This document shows positions 1-10,268 of a stretch of DNA of 64,000 nucleotides, piece by piece. Origin of the DNA: Snodgrassella alvi wkB2 (GTDB taxonomy: Bacteria > Pseudomonadota > Gammaproteobacteria > Burkholderiales > Neisseriaceae). A program made the position numbers and the translations under genes. The notes under the pieces are model-generated. The model ran no database searches and was not told where the DNA came from. It saw only the letters and a program-made list of their open reading frames with translations. The stretch spans positions 1,886,894 through 1,950,893 of the forward strand of contig NZ_CP007446.1 of NCBI RefSeq assembly GCF_000600005.1, in the 5' to 3' direction. Every line of letters starts with the position of its first letter. Position 1 is the first letter of the stretch.

Positions 1-137
1 CAATAAAATCGGTAATTATTTACCCGTATCAGAGTATTAATAACAATATAATAAGCTTTCACAGGCCAAAAATTAGGTAAAATTACCTTTCAGACATTAT
101 TCAGACTGAATTTAATCAATCAGCAGTGGTTAGTTAC

Positions 138-692
138 ATGAGTACTCAGCATAATCCGGCAGCCAGTCAGCCTCAGAAGCGTTCCGGTCAGTTTAAACAG
201 CGACTGCTTAAACTGATTTTATTTTGCGGCTTCTTTATTTTATTTATTTTCCTGCTTGCCAGTCAGGACAGCAGAACTGCGGCCAATCACAAACCATGGC
301 ACCGCGATCTGACTATTGCAGCCTTTGAACCGGACGGCTCCTTTCTTGCCCTGCCCTATTCTTACGTTCAGCAGTACACACTAGCCAATACCACTTTTCT
401 GGCTAAAAAGCCTGACGGCAGCAAACAGAAAAATGATAACGATACCTTTAGTTATAAAGTTATTGAACAAAACGCACAACAACAGCTGATACGAACCAGC
501 CTGCGTACATCACGCAGCATTACCATTGCCACCTATCAGGCTACCGCCGGCACAGTCACACCGATAAAATCAACGGTATATACAATAGATCAGATATCAA
601 TGGCTGCCGTTCTGGCATTAGTCAGCGTCTTGCTCCTGCAATTGATATATCGTTTTATCCGCCGCCGTTCTTTCAGAAATAAGACAAACTAA
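138..692 (+). CDS. Small inner-membrane protein of unknown function
   Basis: I do not recognise this 184-residue protein. A hydrophobic segment (about residues 24-41, LILFCGFFILFIFLLA) follows a basic, glutamine-rich N-terminus. A polar middle of roughly 100 residues comes next, then a second hydrophobic segment near the C-terminus (AAVLALVSVLLLQLIYRF) and a basic tail. This predicts two membrane spans with a periplasmic loop and both ends in the cytoplasm. The ATG at 138 is preferred over an in-frame GTG at 126 because family proteins rarely begin with the extra four residues; the choice is uncertain. It converges on obgE and the two share the terminator region near 736-756. Confidence 0.6.
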   Translation: MSTQHNPAASQPQKRSGQFKQRLLKLILFCGFFILFIFLLASQDSRTAANHKPWHRDLTIAAFEPDGSFLALPYSYVQQYTLANTTFLAKKPDGSKQKNDNDTFSYKVIEQNAQQQLIRTSLRTSRSITIATYQATAGTVTPIKSTVYTIDQISMAAVLALVSVLLLQLIYRFIRRRSFRNKTN

Positions 693-735
693 TTTTTCAG
701 TACCATCAATTTTCTGATTCATTCCAATACAAAAA

Positions 736-756
736 AGCCACCTGTAACAGGTGGCT
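736..756 (-). terminator. Rho-independent terminator of obgE
   Basis: Inverted repeat AGCCACCT (736-743) / AGGTGGCT (749-756). On the minus strand the hairpin is followed by a run of six T (A at 731-736 on the plus strand), directly downstream of the obgE stop codon. Confidence 0.85.
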
Positions 757-780
757 ACATCAATTAGCCGAATAGCATAA

Positions 781-1935
<1,155 letters not shown>

Positions 1936-2049
1936 TTATGCCGGGCAACCAGTCTCAGTAATACCCTTGTGAACACCTCATAGCATGATTATAGCCAAAG
2001 TACAGAATATCTGTGCTGCCTCTTCACACCAGCTGACCTGATAACAAAA

Positions 2050-2075
2050 AAGCCCTGCCAGACAAGGCAGGGCTT
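2050..2075 (-). terminator. Terminator between rpmA and obgE
   Basis: Perfect 10-bp stem AAGCCCTGCC (2050-2059) / GGCAGGGCTT (2066-2075) with a 6-nt loop. On the minus strand it runs into six T. It lies just after the rpmA stop, so obgE is probably read through it in part or has its own promoter. Confidence 0.85.
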
Positions 2076-2090
2076 AACATCAGTAAAAAC

Positions 2091-2363
2091 TTACTCGTCT
2101 GCGCCGGTATACGGACGCACACTTACGGTTTTACGGTTCAGCGCGCCCTTAACAGCAAATTCCACATAACCATCCACTTTAGCGAACAGAGTGTGGTCTT
2201 TACCCATACCTACATTTTCACCTGCGTGAAAACGGGTACCGCGCTGACGAACAATAATTGAACCAGCCGGAATCAGCTCATTACCAAAGGCTTTAACGCC
2301 CAGGCGTTTGGCTTCTGAATCACGACCGTTGCGGGAGCTACCGCCTGCTTTTTTGTGTGCCAT
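2091..2363 (-). CDS. rpmA: 50S ribosomal protein L27
   Basis: Ribosomal protein bL27 of the peptidyl-transferase region. The 90-residue product begins [20 protein letters not shown], the diagnostic L27 N-terminus, and continues with the conserved [23 protein letters not shown] core (in part). Length matches the family. It lies 20 bp downstream of rplU on the same strand, forming the standard rplU-rpmA operon, and is followed by a strong terminator. Confidence 0.98.
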   Translation of the reverse strand: MAHKKAGGSSRNGRDSEAKRLGVKAFGNELIPAGSIIVRQRGTRFHAGENVGMGKDHTLFAKVDGYVEFAVKGALNRKTVSVRPYTGADE

Positions 2364-2383
2364 TCTGTTATTCCTTCACTCAA

Positions 2384-2692
2384 TTAGGCAATCGCCACGA
2401 TTTCAATCTGGGTAAAATTCTGGCGGTGACCCTGACGTTTCTGATAGTGTTTACGACGACGCATTTTGAAAATACGTACTTTATCGTGACGGCCATGTGC
2501 AACCACTTTAGCGGTTACTTTAGCGCCCTCAATAAAAGGCGTGCCCACTTTCACCGCTTCACCGTCAGCAATCATCAAAACTTCATTCAGTTCGATCTGG
2601 CTGTCGAGTTCTGCTGGTATCTGTTCTACTTTTAATTTTTCGCCAACGGCAACTTTATATTGTTTACCGCCGGTTTTTACGACCGCGTACAT
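2384..2692 (-). CDS. rplU: 50S ribosomal protein L21
   Basis: Ribosomal protein bL21, 102 residues, which binds 23S rRNA. It starts [14 protein letters not shown], the near-universal L21 start, so the ATG at 2692 is used rather than an in-frame ATG 17 codons upstream. The C-terminal [16 protein letters not shown] segment is the RNA-binding signature. First gene of the rplU-rpmA pair. Its upstream region (2693-2870) is AT-rich and probably holds the promoter. Confidence 0.98.
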   Translation of the reverse strand: MYAVVKTGGKQYKVAVGEKLKVEQIPAELDSQIELNEVLMIADGEAVKVGTPFIEGAKVTAKVVAHGRHDKVRIFKMRRRKHYQKRQGHRQNFTQIEIVAIA

Positions 2693-2940
2693 ACTCAACT
2701 CCAATAGGAATTCAATTAAAAAACAAAAATTAAATTTCCGCAAAAAACGGAATTCGCGATTATATCAACGCATGATTTTACTGTCAAAACAATAATAAAT
2801 ATCTCATGGCATATATAGCTCAGATTAGTTAAGTCAATTAAAAATTAAGCCCTGCCGAAAGCTATTTATAGTGTCGCCGGGCATATGCAAGACTCGTTAC
2901 ATTCACAGACTGGTTACAGCCAAAGCAAGCCGCTCAAACT

Positions 2941-3306
2941 ATGACATTAGATGTCTTAGATGGCGTATTAACTGCTGTCACTCAACAATCATTAGAGGAA
3001 ATAATAAAAAACAGCATAACCATTCCCTTAAATATAACAAATACCGGTTTTACCTTACCGGATAATCACCAACCGGTTACTCACTATCATAATGCTTTAT
3101 CGCAGCCACTCCCCATGCCAAGCCCTTATTGCATGCAATTAGATGAATCTTGGAATAACTGGATTTTATCCTATAATCCGAAACGCATATTTAATCCTGA
3201 AACCTATCATTCAGGTGGTTCCGGCACGGTTGGTAATCCACCTGATTTTATGCAATTTATTTTAGCATTAACTTCTTTAAATAATGCTTTAAGTTCCGCT
3301 AAATGA
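2941..3306 (+). CDS. Hypothetical protein, possibly a gene fragment
   Basis: An open frame of 121 residues from ATG 2941. It encodes no family I recognise. The same frame stays open upstream without an ATG to a TAG just before 2871 (CRRAYARLVTFTDWLQPKQ...), so this may be the 3' end of a longer lost gene. The C-terminal part is glycine- and asparagine-rich (GGSGTVGNPPDF). No signal peptide is evident. It sits alone between rplU and ispB, with no terminator or convincing ribosome-binding site. It could be a decayed gene or a small lineage-specific protein. Confidence 0.35.
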   Translation: MTLDVLDGVLTAVTQQSLEEIIKNSITIPLNITNTGFTLPDNHQPVTHYHNALSQPLPMPSPYCMQLDESWNNWILSYNPKRIFNPETYHSGGSGTVGNPPDFMQFILALTSLNNALSSAK

Positions 3307-3708
3307 ATGGATAAAATGGCGAAGTACTACATAACTGATTTATATTAATAATTTACCATACCCAGACTTGAGCTGAATTATCCATTGTCATAAAATTTGC
3401 TCTCCGGTCTACCGTACAAACACACAAAAATACTTTACAAGTATTGCAGCATAACTGCTAACCAGCTGCCGGATATACTACCATTTCTGACGGATGCACC
3501 GCTTTGAGCATAGAATTTCTGTTCCGGCCTGTGTATACATCAGCATAATTTACCTGACCGATTCACATTTGCATCTTTATTAACCCAATCTAACTTTTCT
3601 CATTTCCCAAATGAATTTCAAGTATAATAATACACAAAAGTGCCCGGCAGTTTCGGGGACACATGGCTAAAACACATCATCATTACCAGTTGCAGAAACA
3701 CTAAACAC
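3307..3708. other. Intergenic stretch before ispB
   Basis: About 400 bp with no supported gene. Short AT-rich runs near 3590-3640 could carry the ispB promoter (AAGTATAATAATAC near 3619 resembles a -10 region). I see no RNA gene or repeat here. Confidence 0.5.
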
Positions 3709-4683
3709 ATGCTTGAGAACCTGCCTTATTTCCAGAAACACCTGCCTGAAGACTTAAACCGTGTTAATGCGGTAATCAACCGTGCTGTTGAATCCGAAGT
3801 TGTCCTGATTTCACAAATAGGCCAGTATATTATCAGTGCCGGCGGTAAACGCCTGCGCCCGATAATTACCATCCTTGCCGGCAAAGCTCTGGGCTATACA
3901 GAAGACCCGCTTTTTTCACTGGCCGCCATGGTGGAATTTATCCATACCTCCACATTGCTGCACGACGATGTAGTGGATGAAAGCGACCTGCGCCGCGGCC
4001 GGGAAACTGCGAACAATCTGTTTGGCAATGCCGCTGCTGTACTGGTGGGCGATTTTCTCTACACACGAGCCTTCCAGCTGATGGTTGGCTCCGGCAGCCT
4101 CCGTATTCTCAAAGTGATGGCAGAAGCCACCAATATCATTGCTGAAGGTGAAGTCATGCAGCTGATGAATATTGGTAATATTGATGTCACTGAAGAACAG
4201 TATTTACAGGTAATCGAATACAAAACCGCCAAACTCTTTCAGGCAGCAGCACAAGTAGGTGCCATACTTGCCAAGGCTACAGAACAACAGGAACTGGCTT
4301 TAAAAAATTACGGTACATATCTGGGTTCAGCTTTCCAGATTATCGATGATGTACTGGATTACGCCGGTGATGTAGAAACCATTGGTAAAAATGTCGGCGA
4401 CGATCTGGCTGAGGGCAAACCTACCCTGCCGCTGATTTACCTGCTTAATCAGGGCAGTGCTGCGGCCAAAGCCGATGTACGCCATGCTCTGGAACACGCC
4501 GACCGCAGCTATTTCAACAAAATTCACGATCACGTAATCAACTCTGATGCACTGGCTTATTGCACTATGCAGGCAAAAAAAGCCGTAGATGCCGCAATTA
4601 ACTGCCTGGATGAGTTACCGGTTAATGAAACCACCCAGGCTATGCGAGATTTAGCCTTGGCATCTTTAGCCCGAATCTCTTAA
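3709..4683 (+). CDS. ispB: Polyprenyl (octaprenyl) diphosphate synthase
   Basis: Trans-prenyltransferase that makes the long isoprenoid tail of ubiquinone by adding isopentenyl diphosphate units to farnesyl diphosphate. The 324-residue protein begins MLENLPYFQK at 3709; an in-frame upstream ATG would add 23 atypical residues. It has GGKRLRP (45-51), the first aspartate-rich motif DDVVD followed by DLRRGRET (86-100), and the second motif IDDVLDYAGD (about 210-219). All are catalytic magnesium and substrate contacts. It is followed by a terminator and then a tRNA gene. Confidence 0.95.
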   Translation: MLENLPYFQKHLPEDLNRVNAVINRAVESEVVLISQIGQYIISAGGKRLRPIITILAGKALGYTEDPLFSLAAMVEFIHTSTLLHDDVVDESDLRRGRETANNLFGNAAAVLVGDFLYTRAFQLMVGSGSLRILKVMAEATNIIAEGEVMQLMNIGNIDVTEEQYLQVIEYKTAKLFQAAAQVGAILAKATEQQELALKNYGTYLGSAFQIIDDVLDYAGDVETIGKNVGDDLAEGKPTLPLIYLLNQGSAAAKADVRHALEHADRSYFNKIHDHVINSDALAYCTMQAKKAVDAAINCLDELPVNETTQAMRDLALASLARIS

Positions 4684-4689
4684 AATAAC

Positions 4690-4726
4690 GGGCTATGGCA
4701 GATTTCAGCCATAGCCCTGTTTTTAA
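4690..4726 (+). terminator. Terminator of ispB
   Basis: Perfect 10-bp stem GGGCTATGGC / GCCATAGCCC with an 8-nt loop, followed by TGTTTTT, immediately after the ispB stop codon. Confidence 0.9.
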
Positions 4727-4731
4727 AATGT

Positions 4732-4806
4732 CTCGCCGTAGTTCAACGGATAGAACACATGCCTCCTAAGCGTGCGATACAGGTTCGATTCCTGTCGGCG
4801 GGACCA
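4732..4806 (+). tRNA. tRNA-Arg (anticodon CCT)
   Basis: A full cloverleaf can be drawn. The acceptor pairs CTCGCCG with CGGCGGG. The D-stem is GTTC/GAAC, and the anticodon stem CATGC/GCGTG encloses loop CTCCTAA (anticodon CCT). The T-arm is ACAGG-TTCGATT-CCTGT. Discriminator A and an encoded CCA end the gene at 4806. It decodes AGG. Confidence 0.95.
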
Positions 4807-5113
4807 AAGAATTGTTATTTATACATCTTAGATACAGACACATTAAAAAATATCATCTCTACTCTGTGTTTATATATATTATCAATGTGCTATTTACAAA
4901 TCGCTTATTAACAAATGGATTATGATTCATTTAAAACCGGAGAACTATACCTAAAACTTTATTATAATATGATAAAAAGATTTATCATTAAGAACTAATA
5001 TTAACAGCTTAGTGAAATCAAATATTAATTTCATAATACAAATCAATAAACTATTTAAGCACATAGCAAAATTTCTTACCTAGATGCTTTAAATAAATAA
5101 TTGGGGTATATGA
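4807..5113. other. AT-rich spacer
   Basis: Strongly AT-rich region between tRNA-Arg and the transferase gene, with no open frame of note. A tRNA 3' end followed by AT-rich DNA and a foreign-looking gene is a typical integration setting, but I see no integrase or repeated tRNA end. Confidence 0.5.
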
Positions 5114-6700
5114 GTGATAACCAGAAAAACAGCCTTAGTTTTATTACCTATTTTATATATTATATCCACTTTAGCTCTTGTATATGGTTTAGGTTATTAC
5201 TATGATTTTGATCATACAGTTATTTCTACTGGTTTATTATTTTTAGGTTGTTACATATTAAGTTCGGCAAATAAATTTACTTTAATAAGTCTGTTAGTTA
5301 CGTTTTCCGTATTATCATTTTATTTTCCTACAGGGATAAATTACGGCAAACCAACAGCTGATTTATTAATGCCACTATTACAAACTAATAAACTTGAAAT
5401 TATTGGTTATCTCATGGCTGTCAAACAGCAAATTTTAATCACTGTAGTATTTATATTTATTCAAGGTTTAATTTATTATTTAAATAAAATTATAAAAACA
5501 CAAAAAATTAAGAAAAATAAAATTTCACAATTTGTCTCAGTAATGAGCTTTATATTCTTTTATATAATAACTTTACTCGGCATTTCTTATCAGAACCTGG
5601 AAGTAAATAATAGCGCATTTTTAAAAAATGTCATATCTGCATATCAAGAAATAAATTCAATACATGAAGAAATGAAAAAATATATTGGCAGTAATAATAA
5701 CAATATTCGGGTAAGTCGGTTAAATGAAGATGATAATACTGAAATATTTTTAGTCGTAATCGGTGAATCTGTACGAAAAGATTATTTATCCGTATATGGC
5801 TACCCTCTCAATACAACTCCTTTTTTAAATACAGCCAATGGAATTTTTATTGATGGATTAGTGGCTGCTGGTCCGAATACAGAACAATCCTTAACTAGAA
5901 CTTTATTTAAAGCCTATCCTGAGAAAAATAAGATTGACTGGGAAATTAATTTCGTTTCCTTAGCAAAAAAATCCGAGTATGAGACTTACTGGGTTAGCAA
6001 TCAGGGCACAAGTGAATATGGAGATAATATTTTTTCTGCATTAGCTGGTACAACTGATAAATCCAAATTTTTAAAAAAAGGTCCATACTATACTAGCTTT
6101 AATGATGATGATCATATGTTACCCATTGTTTCGGAAATAATAAACAAAAACAGTAATAAAAAAGTAGTTTTTGTACATATGATGGGCTCTCATGAACCAA
6201 TATGCTCGCAAATTAATGATTTTAAATCAAATTTTAAATTGAATAATCAAGCTGGCTGCTATGTGGCAAGCATTGAAAAATTAGATTTATTTATAAAAAA
6301 ACTGACAGAACTTATGAAAGGAAAAAAATATAAATTAATGTATTTTTCAGATCACGGGTTATCGGTTGAACCAGATCGTATTTTTCATGATCTGGGTGGT
6401 TTATTACAAGAATATCAAGTACCATTGTTTTATTTAGCTCCGGATGAAAAAAAACATATTCTGGTGAAAAAAGTGATTAGCGGATTAAATCTAATTGATT
6501 TGTACTCTACTTTCATTAACATAAAAACAAATGTAACGAATGAGAATTATACCTTCTATTATGCTGATAAACTTCCGGATAATTCTAATCCGATTATTTA
6601 CTGGAAAAAATACAGACGTCTTTCTGATTTAGTAAAAAATCAACCTCCCATAACTGATATTGAAGTTAATTCGGCTAGTGTAAATATAAAACATCAATAA
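5114..6700 (+). CDS. Phosphoethanolamine transferase / sulfatase-family membrane protein
   Basis: A 528-residue inner-membrane enzyme of the alkaline-phosphatase/sulfatase superfamily, most like lipid A or LPS-core phosphoethanolamine transferases (EptA/CptA/OpgE type). Several hydrophobic segments occupy about residues 7-160, followed by a periplasmic catalytic domain. Seen there: VVIGESVRKDYLSVYGYPLN (metal-binding E and family GES-R motif), a probable nucleophile Thr256 in NTEQSLTR, HMMGSH, and FSDHGLS. The start is the GTG at 5114; the ATG at 5110 opens a different short frame. The gene is much richer in A+T than ispB or fhs, suggesting transfer. The exact acceptor cannot be told from sequence. 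Confidence 0.75.
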   Translation: MITRKTALVLLPILYIISTLALVYGLGYYYDFDHTVISTGLLFLGCYILSSANKFTLISLLVTFSVLSFYFPTGINYGKPTADLLMPLLQTNKLEIIGYLMAVKQQILITVVFIFIQGLIYYLNKIIKTQKIKKNKISQFVSVMSFIFFYIITLLGISYQNLEVNNSAFLKNVISAYQEINSIHEEMKKYIGSNNNNIRVSRLNEDDNTEIFLVVIGESVRKDYLSVYGYPLNTTPFLNTANGIFIDGLVAAGPNTEQSLTRTLFKAYPEKNKIDWEINFVSLAKKSEYETYWVSNQGTSEYGDNIFSALAGTTDKSKFLKKGPYYTSFNDDDHMLPIVSEIINKNSNKKVVFVHMMGSHEPICSQINDFKSNFKLNNQAGCYVASIEKLDLFIKKLTELMKGKKYKLMYFSDHGLSVEPDRIFHDLGGLLQEYQVPLFYLAPDEKKHILVKKVISGLNLIDLYSTFINIKTNVTNENYTFYYADKLPDNSNPIIYWKKYRRLSDLVKNQPPITDIEVNSASVNIKHQ

Positions 6701-7046
6701 TAAATAAGTTCCATTTACGGATATATTAATATCACTAATTTAGTCATACATTCATAGGAATTTATTGATTAAAAATTTTGAATTAATTTCTTTTGCTATA
6801 AAAATAGCTGTATTTTCTGCTAGATTCGAAGATTTTCAATTTCTAATATTACAGAAACCAGCTTTTGTTTTATTGGCTAGAAACCACTTTCTGCATAAAC
6901 TTACATTCAGTTGCAGGCTGATAAGAGTAAAATCACTCTTACTACCATAAATTTTTTAACAATTTTATCAATATACTTATTTAACGCTTAGTAATATTTT
7001 TGGTAAATAAATTTTTATTAGAGAGTTACTCTCTTTGTAAACAAAC
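6701..7046. other. Intergenic AT-rich stretch
   Basis: No supported gene. A 61-codon frame at 6765-6950 has no ribosome-binding site or recognisable content and is dismissed. Confidence 0.5.
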
Positions 7047-7082
7047 ACGATAAATCTGACATTATTTTGTCAGATTTATCGT
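7047..7082. terminator. 15-bp perfect inverted repeat, probable bidirectional terminator
   Basis: ACGATAAATCTGACA (7047-7061) and its exact complement at 7068-7082, with a 6-nt loop. It lies between two convergent genes and is AT-rich. Only a weak T-run follows on either strand, so a terminator role is inferred from position and symmetry. Confidence 0.6.
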
Positions 7083-7128
7083 CATTCTATTTTGCAGACA
7101 ATCCAAAATACTAAATAAGTCAGGTTTA

Positions 7129-8196
7129 CTATTTTTCCTGCTGATAATAAATTTTATAAAACTTACGCCCGTCTTCATCCCGCCCTTTTTCAATCATATC
7201 TTTACCACCGTGGATATAGATATGAAAATTTTTATCCAGCTTCACCACGCTTTTAAAATACTTCTCCTGCTTTTTTACGGCTTTTGGAGAAATAGCAAAG
7301 CTTTTTACCGGTTCTAATTGATTTTCCTGCGCATAATTCTGGCTGAAATCCTGATATTGCTGAATCAGATCATCATTTGCAAAAACCCGCTGCTCAAACT
7401 CCTGCAAATCAAACTGCTCATTATTTTTAAAGTAATCAACAGACCTGTTCAGCAAACCGATTTTTTCTGATTTACTCGCCTCATCATCAGTATCCATGGT
7501 CTGAGCAATAAATTGCTTGGCTGTTTCCATAATCTGAGTAGTCTGATGATATTCATTATTAACAGGTCTGATACTTAAAAAATCCTCAGTCCAGTATTTA
7601 GCCTCTGCATGTTTGTTGGTATTATCCACAACAGCAACCAGATAGCCCTGCTCTGAATGCAGATTAAAAATCAGACAGCCTTTATCCAGCTTCTGGATGC
7701 TTAATCCTTCAATATCAGCCAAATCATAACCATTCTGCCGGTCTTCAACTTTCAGAATTTTCTGCTTGTTTTCTGATTTAAAAATGCCAATACAATCCAC
7801 TACTTCATCATCTACCGTACAGTCGGCAAGATAAAATACGCCTAATTCTCCGGGCTTAATTTGCGGATGGTTACTTTTTTCATACAGATAACGCCCCATA
7901 TTTTTAGACTGATTAATAAAATCATCAATATCTGTATGCTCAAACATGGCTTTGATAATGGTATAAACCGGATTGAGCTCTAAATCAGGAAAAAAATGAA
8001 ACTGATACAACTCATCAAATTTAAAATTGGAAGTAATTAATTTATTAAGTGTTTCTTCCACATTTTCATAATTACTTAATTTATCACACAGCCGCACACC
8101 ATCCGCAGTACTTTTGTTGCCAACACTGTGTATGATCAATCTACTAATATTTCCAAGAACAAATTTCGGCATAGATTCAAACATTCTTATAATCAA
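7129..8196 (-). CDS. Nucleoid-associated protein (NdpA/YejK family)
   Basis: A 355-residue protein of the 37-kDa nucleoid-associated family (NA37), DNA-binding proteins found on the bacterial chromosome. The family signature is clear near the C-terminus: KYFKSVVKLDKNFHIYIHGG followed by MIEKGRDEDGRKFYKIYY. The middle (FYLADCTVDDEVVDCIGIFKS) also fits. Two in-frame ATGs lie near the start; MPKFVLGNISRLIIHSVGN looks like the family N-terminus, so translation may begin eight codons in. It is close to the MFS gene upstream (46 bp) on the same strand. Members are often found near mobile or defence genes; no specific role is visible here. Confidence 0.8.
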   Translation of the reverse strand: MIIRMFESMPKFVLGNISRLIIHSVGNKSTADGVRLCDKLSNYENVEETLNKLITSNFKFDELYQFHFFPDLELNPVYTIIKAMFEHTDIDDFINQSKNMGRYLYEKSNHPQIKPGELGVFYLADCTVDDEVVDCIGIFKSENKQKILKVEDRQNGYDLADIEGLSIQKLDKGCLIFNLHSEQGYLVAVVDNTNKHAEAKYWTEDFLSIRPVNNEYHQTTQIMETAKQFIAQTMDTDDEASKSEKIGLLNRSVDYFKNNEQFDLQEFEQRVFANDDLIQQYQDFSQNYAQENQLEPVKSFAISPKAVKKQEKYFKSVVKLDKNFHIYIHGGKDMIEKGRDEDGRKFYKIYYQQEK

Positions 8197-8242
8197 TAAA
8201 CAAAATTAATAAGCGCTGGTTATATCTGCGCTTATTTGCTTT

Positions 8243-9406
8243 TTACCAAGCTTTTCTGGATAACAAGAAAAAAAGTATTAACGCAAGGAGAACAAAAATA
8301 GCACCAACCAACCCAATATAATGAGTTGAAAGTTTCACTAATACCTGGCTGCCGACAAAGGCTCCTCCACCGATACCTATATTATAAATGCCTGAATAAA
8401 CAGACGTGGCAATGTCAGTCGCATCGGGCGCTGCATCGATCACTTTACTTTGCATGACCATACCAATAATGGTAATGGCTAATCCCCATATCACGCCTTG
8501 TATCATCGCGGTATAGAGACTAAATGAGCTAAAATAGAGAGATAATAAGCACGCCGTCAATAATATCACGGGGACAACTAATATCGCTGTCGGATATTTA
8601 CTTGCGTATCGAGTAAAAATAACACTACCAATCATGCCCGAAAATCCAATAACCAATAAGAGATGGACAACAATTTCCTGACTGAATCCGCCTACTTTCA
8701 TCATAAATGGTGTGATGTAAGTATAGGCAGTAAAATGTCCTGTGATAATAATAGCTGTTAATAAGTAAATATTGAGTAAGGCCGGGCGTTTTAACACTTT
8801 TGGCAGATTTTTGATTGAAATAGTATTTATACTAGGAACTTTAGGAAGTAAATAAATCAATAAAACTAAAATACCAAAGGCAATGCCACCAATACATAAA
8901 AATGTTACACGCCAACCGACTAATTCCCCTATTTTGGTACCAATAGGAATACCGAGCACCGTTGCCATTGATGTGCCAACTACGATAAAACTCATCGCTT
9001 TGGCTTTTTTGCCATTCGGCGCCAATTGAACAGCTAAAGGCGTGGTAATAGCCCAAAATACAGCATGTGCACAAGCGATACCAATACGAGCTGTCATTAA
9101 GCTATAAAAATTCCAGGCAAAACCAGCTAATAAGTGGCTGCCGATAAATAAACAAAACAGCAAAATAAGGAGCTTGCGGCGCTCCATTCTGGATGTTAAG
9201 ACGGTTAAGGGTAAGGATAGTAATGATACTGCCCATGCATATATCGTTAATAATAACCCTGCATGAGCGACATCCATCGAAAAGCTTTCTGCAATATTAG
9301 GCAGTAAACCAACCGGTACAAATTCGGTGGTATTGAAAATAAATCCGGCAAAAGCTAAACAAAGAATCGACCACCATATCTGAGAGCGCTTTTTAGCATT
9401 GTTCAT
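8243..9406 (-). CDS. MFS sugar/drug efflux transporter, SotB-like
   Basis: A 387-residue major facilitator with about 12 hydrophobic segments. The N-terminus (FNTTEFVPVGLLPNIAESF) and the loop SRMERRKLLI match the DHA1 group that includes SotB/YdeA, exporters of arabinose, other sugars and some drugs. The motif VGTSMATVLGIPIGTKIGE also fits that group. A weak A+T bias and an IS remnant upstream suggest acquisition by transfer. Substrate is uncertain. It precedes the NdpA-like gene by 46 bp and may be co-transcribed with it. Confidence 0.75.
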   Translation of the reverse strand: MNNAKKRSQIWWSILCLAFAGFIFNTTEFVPVGLLPNIAESFSMDVAHAGLLLTIYAWAVSLLSLPLTVLTSRMERRKLLILLFCLFIGSHLLAGFAWNFYSLMTARIGIACAHAVFWAITTPLAVQLAPNGKKAKAMSFIVVGTSMATVLGIPIGTKIGELVGWRVTFLCIGGIAFGILVLLIYLLPKVPSINTISIKNLPKVLKRPALLNIYLLTAIIITGHFTAYTYITPFMMKVGGFSQEIVVHLLLVIGFSGMIGSVIFTRYASKYPTAILVVPVILLTACLLSLYFSSFSLYTAMIQGVIWGLAITIIGMVMQSKVIDAAPDATDIATSVYSGIYNIGIGGGAFVGSQVLVKLSTHYIGLVGAIFVLLALILFFLLSRKAW

Positions 9407-9630
9407 GATTTTACTTAACGACGGGATAAATTAATTGTTGGTAATTATAACTGGAGATTAACCATTAAAAGCTCAATTGGTATGCTAGCATTAACGCCAC
9501 CAATCAACTTATCAATCAATTAAAATTCAGTAATTTATCCTAGTCACTTAGTAATACATAATTTATTAAAATTGTTGGAAACAAATTTTGTTGTCAATAA
9601 TTATTGAATCAATAAAGGAATTAATTAGAT

Positions 9631-9664
9631 TAAATATTATTTTTAACATTAAAAATAATATTTA
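9631..9664. repeat. 16-bp perfect inverted repeat
   Basis: TAAATATTATTTTTAA (9631-9646), a CA spacer, then the exact complement (9649-9664). Almost pure A/T, with only a 2-nt spacer, so it is better as a cruciform or protein-binding palindrome than as a terminator. Confidence 0.7.
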
Positions 9665-9704
9665 TTTACACTAAATAAAGAAAGCAGTTTAAAGAGTTTC
9701 AAGT

Positions 9705-9742
9705 GAGCTAATATAATTGAGAGGAAGGTCATATATTAGCTC
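9705..9742. repeat. 10-bp inverted repeat GAGCTAATAT / ATATTAGCTC
   Basis: Arms at 9705-9714 and 9733-9742 enclose an 18-nt loop. It could be a hairpin or a remnant of mobile-element ends. No target duplication is visible. Confidence 0.55.
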
Positions 9743-10017
9743 CTTTGTGCTATTATGATGTTAATTGACTACGCACATATGCAACCATATCTTTAGGAAA
9801 ATAAATAAAGCGGTGCAGAGGTCTATCGTCAATATTTTTTTATGCTACCGCTGCTGCTTCAAAACACCAATAGCCAACAAAAAGAACAGCAATCATGTGA
9901 ATTTTTTTGTTGATTTAGTTGTGGCTCTAGCACTTATGCTCAACTCTTACGAACTGCCGTCGGCAGGGTAGCTTTTCTTATTATTTCTTGCTGGAGCTGA
10001 AAAGGTAAACTTAGTTC

Positions 10018-10108
10018 GGCATACATTAGCATATTTACGGTAAAGTTCTTTGATAGGAATGCCAGCTTCAGCTTCTTTTAAAATGGAAATTCTCTTTGAA
10101 AATACCAT
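10018..10108 (-). pseudogene. IS3-family transposase OrfA remnant
   Basis: Read on the minus strand from an ATG at 10108, the frame gives MVFSKRISILKEAEAGIPIK followed by ELYRKYANV. This matches the N-terminal helix-turn-helix of IS3-family OrfA proteins (typical form: ILKQAEAG-P--ELCR-HG). After about 30 codons the similarity is lost. No OrfB or intact ends are present, so this is a dead fragment next to the retron operon. Confidence 0.7.
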
Positions 10109-10268
10109 TGAAAATGTTCTATTTTCTTGTTATACCATTTTAGGAAATAGTTACATTCGATTCTTATTAGCCGGAAAGTAAAATCAAGCTTTTCTAAATT
10201 TTCAAATAATCTTTTACCTCAATAAAAATATTTAAATTAAATAAAAATTTAAAATAAACTATGCAATG

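Larger units (their letters stand above)
9407..10011. other. AT-rich gene-free stretch with two inverted repeats
   Basis: About 600 bp without a supported gene. It contains a 16-bp perfect inverted repeat at 9631-9664 and a 10-bp inverted repeat at 9705-9742. The short open frame at 9765-9971 has no recognisable content. The area probably holds the exporter promoter and scar DNA from an insertion element. Confidence 0.5.

Noticed and set aside
6765..6950. 61-codon open frame after the transferase gene
   Set aside because: AT-rich chance frame, no ribosome-binding site, no recognisable sequence.
9765..9971. 68-codon open frame near the IS3 remnant
   Set aside because: Composition looks non-coding and no family is recognisable; it is opposite in direction to the transposase remnant.
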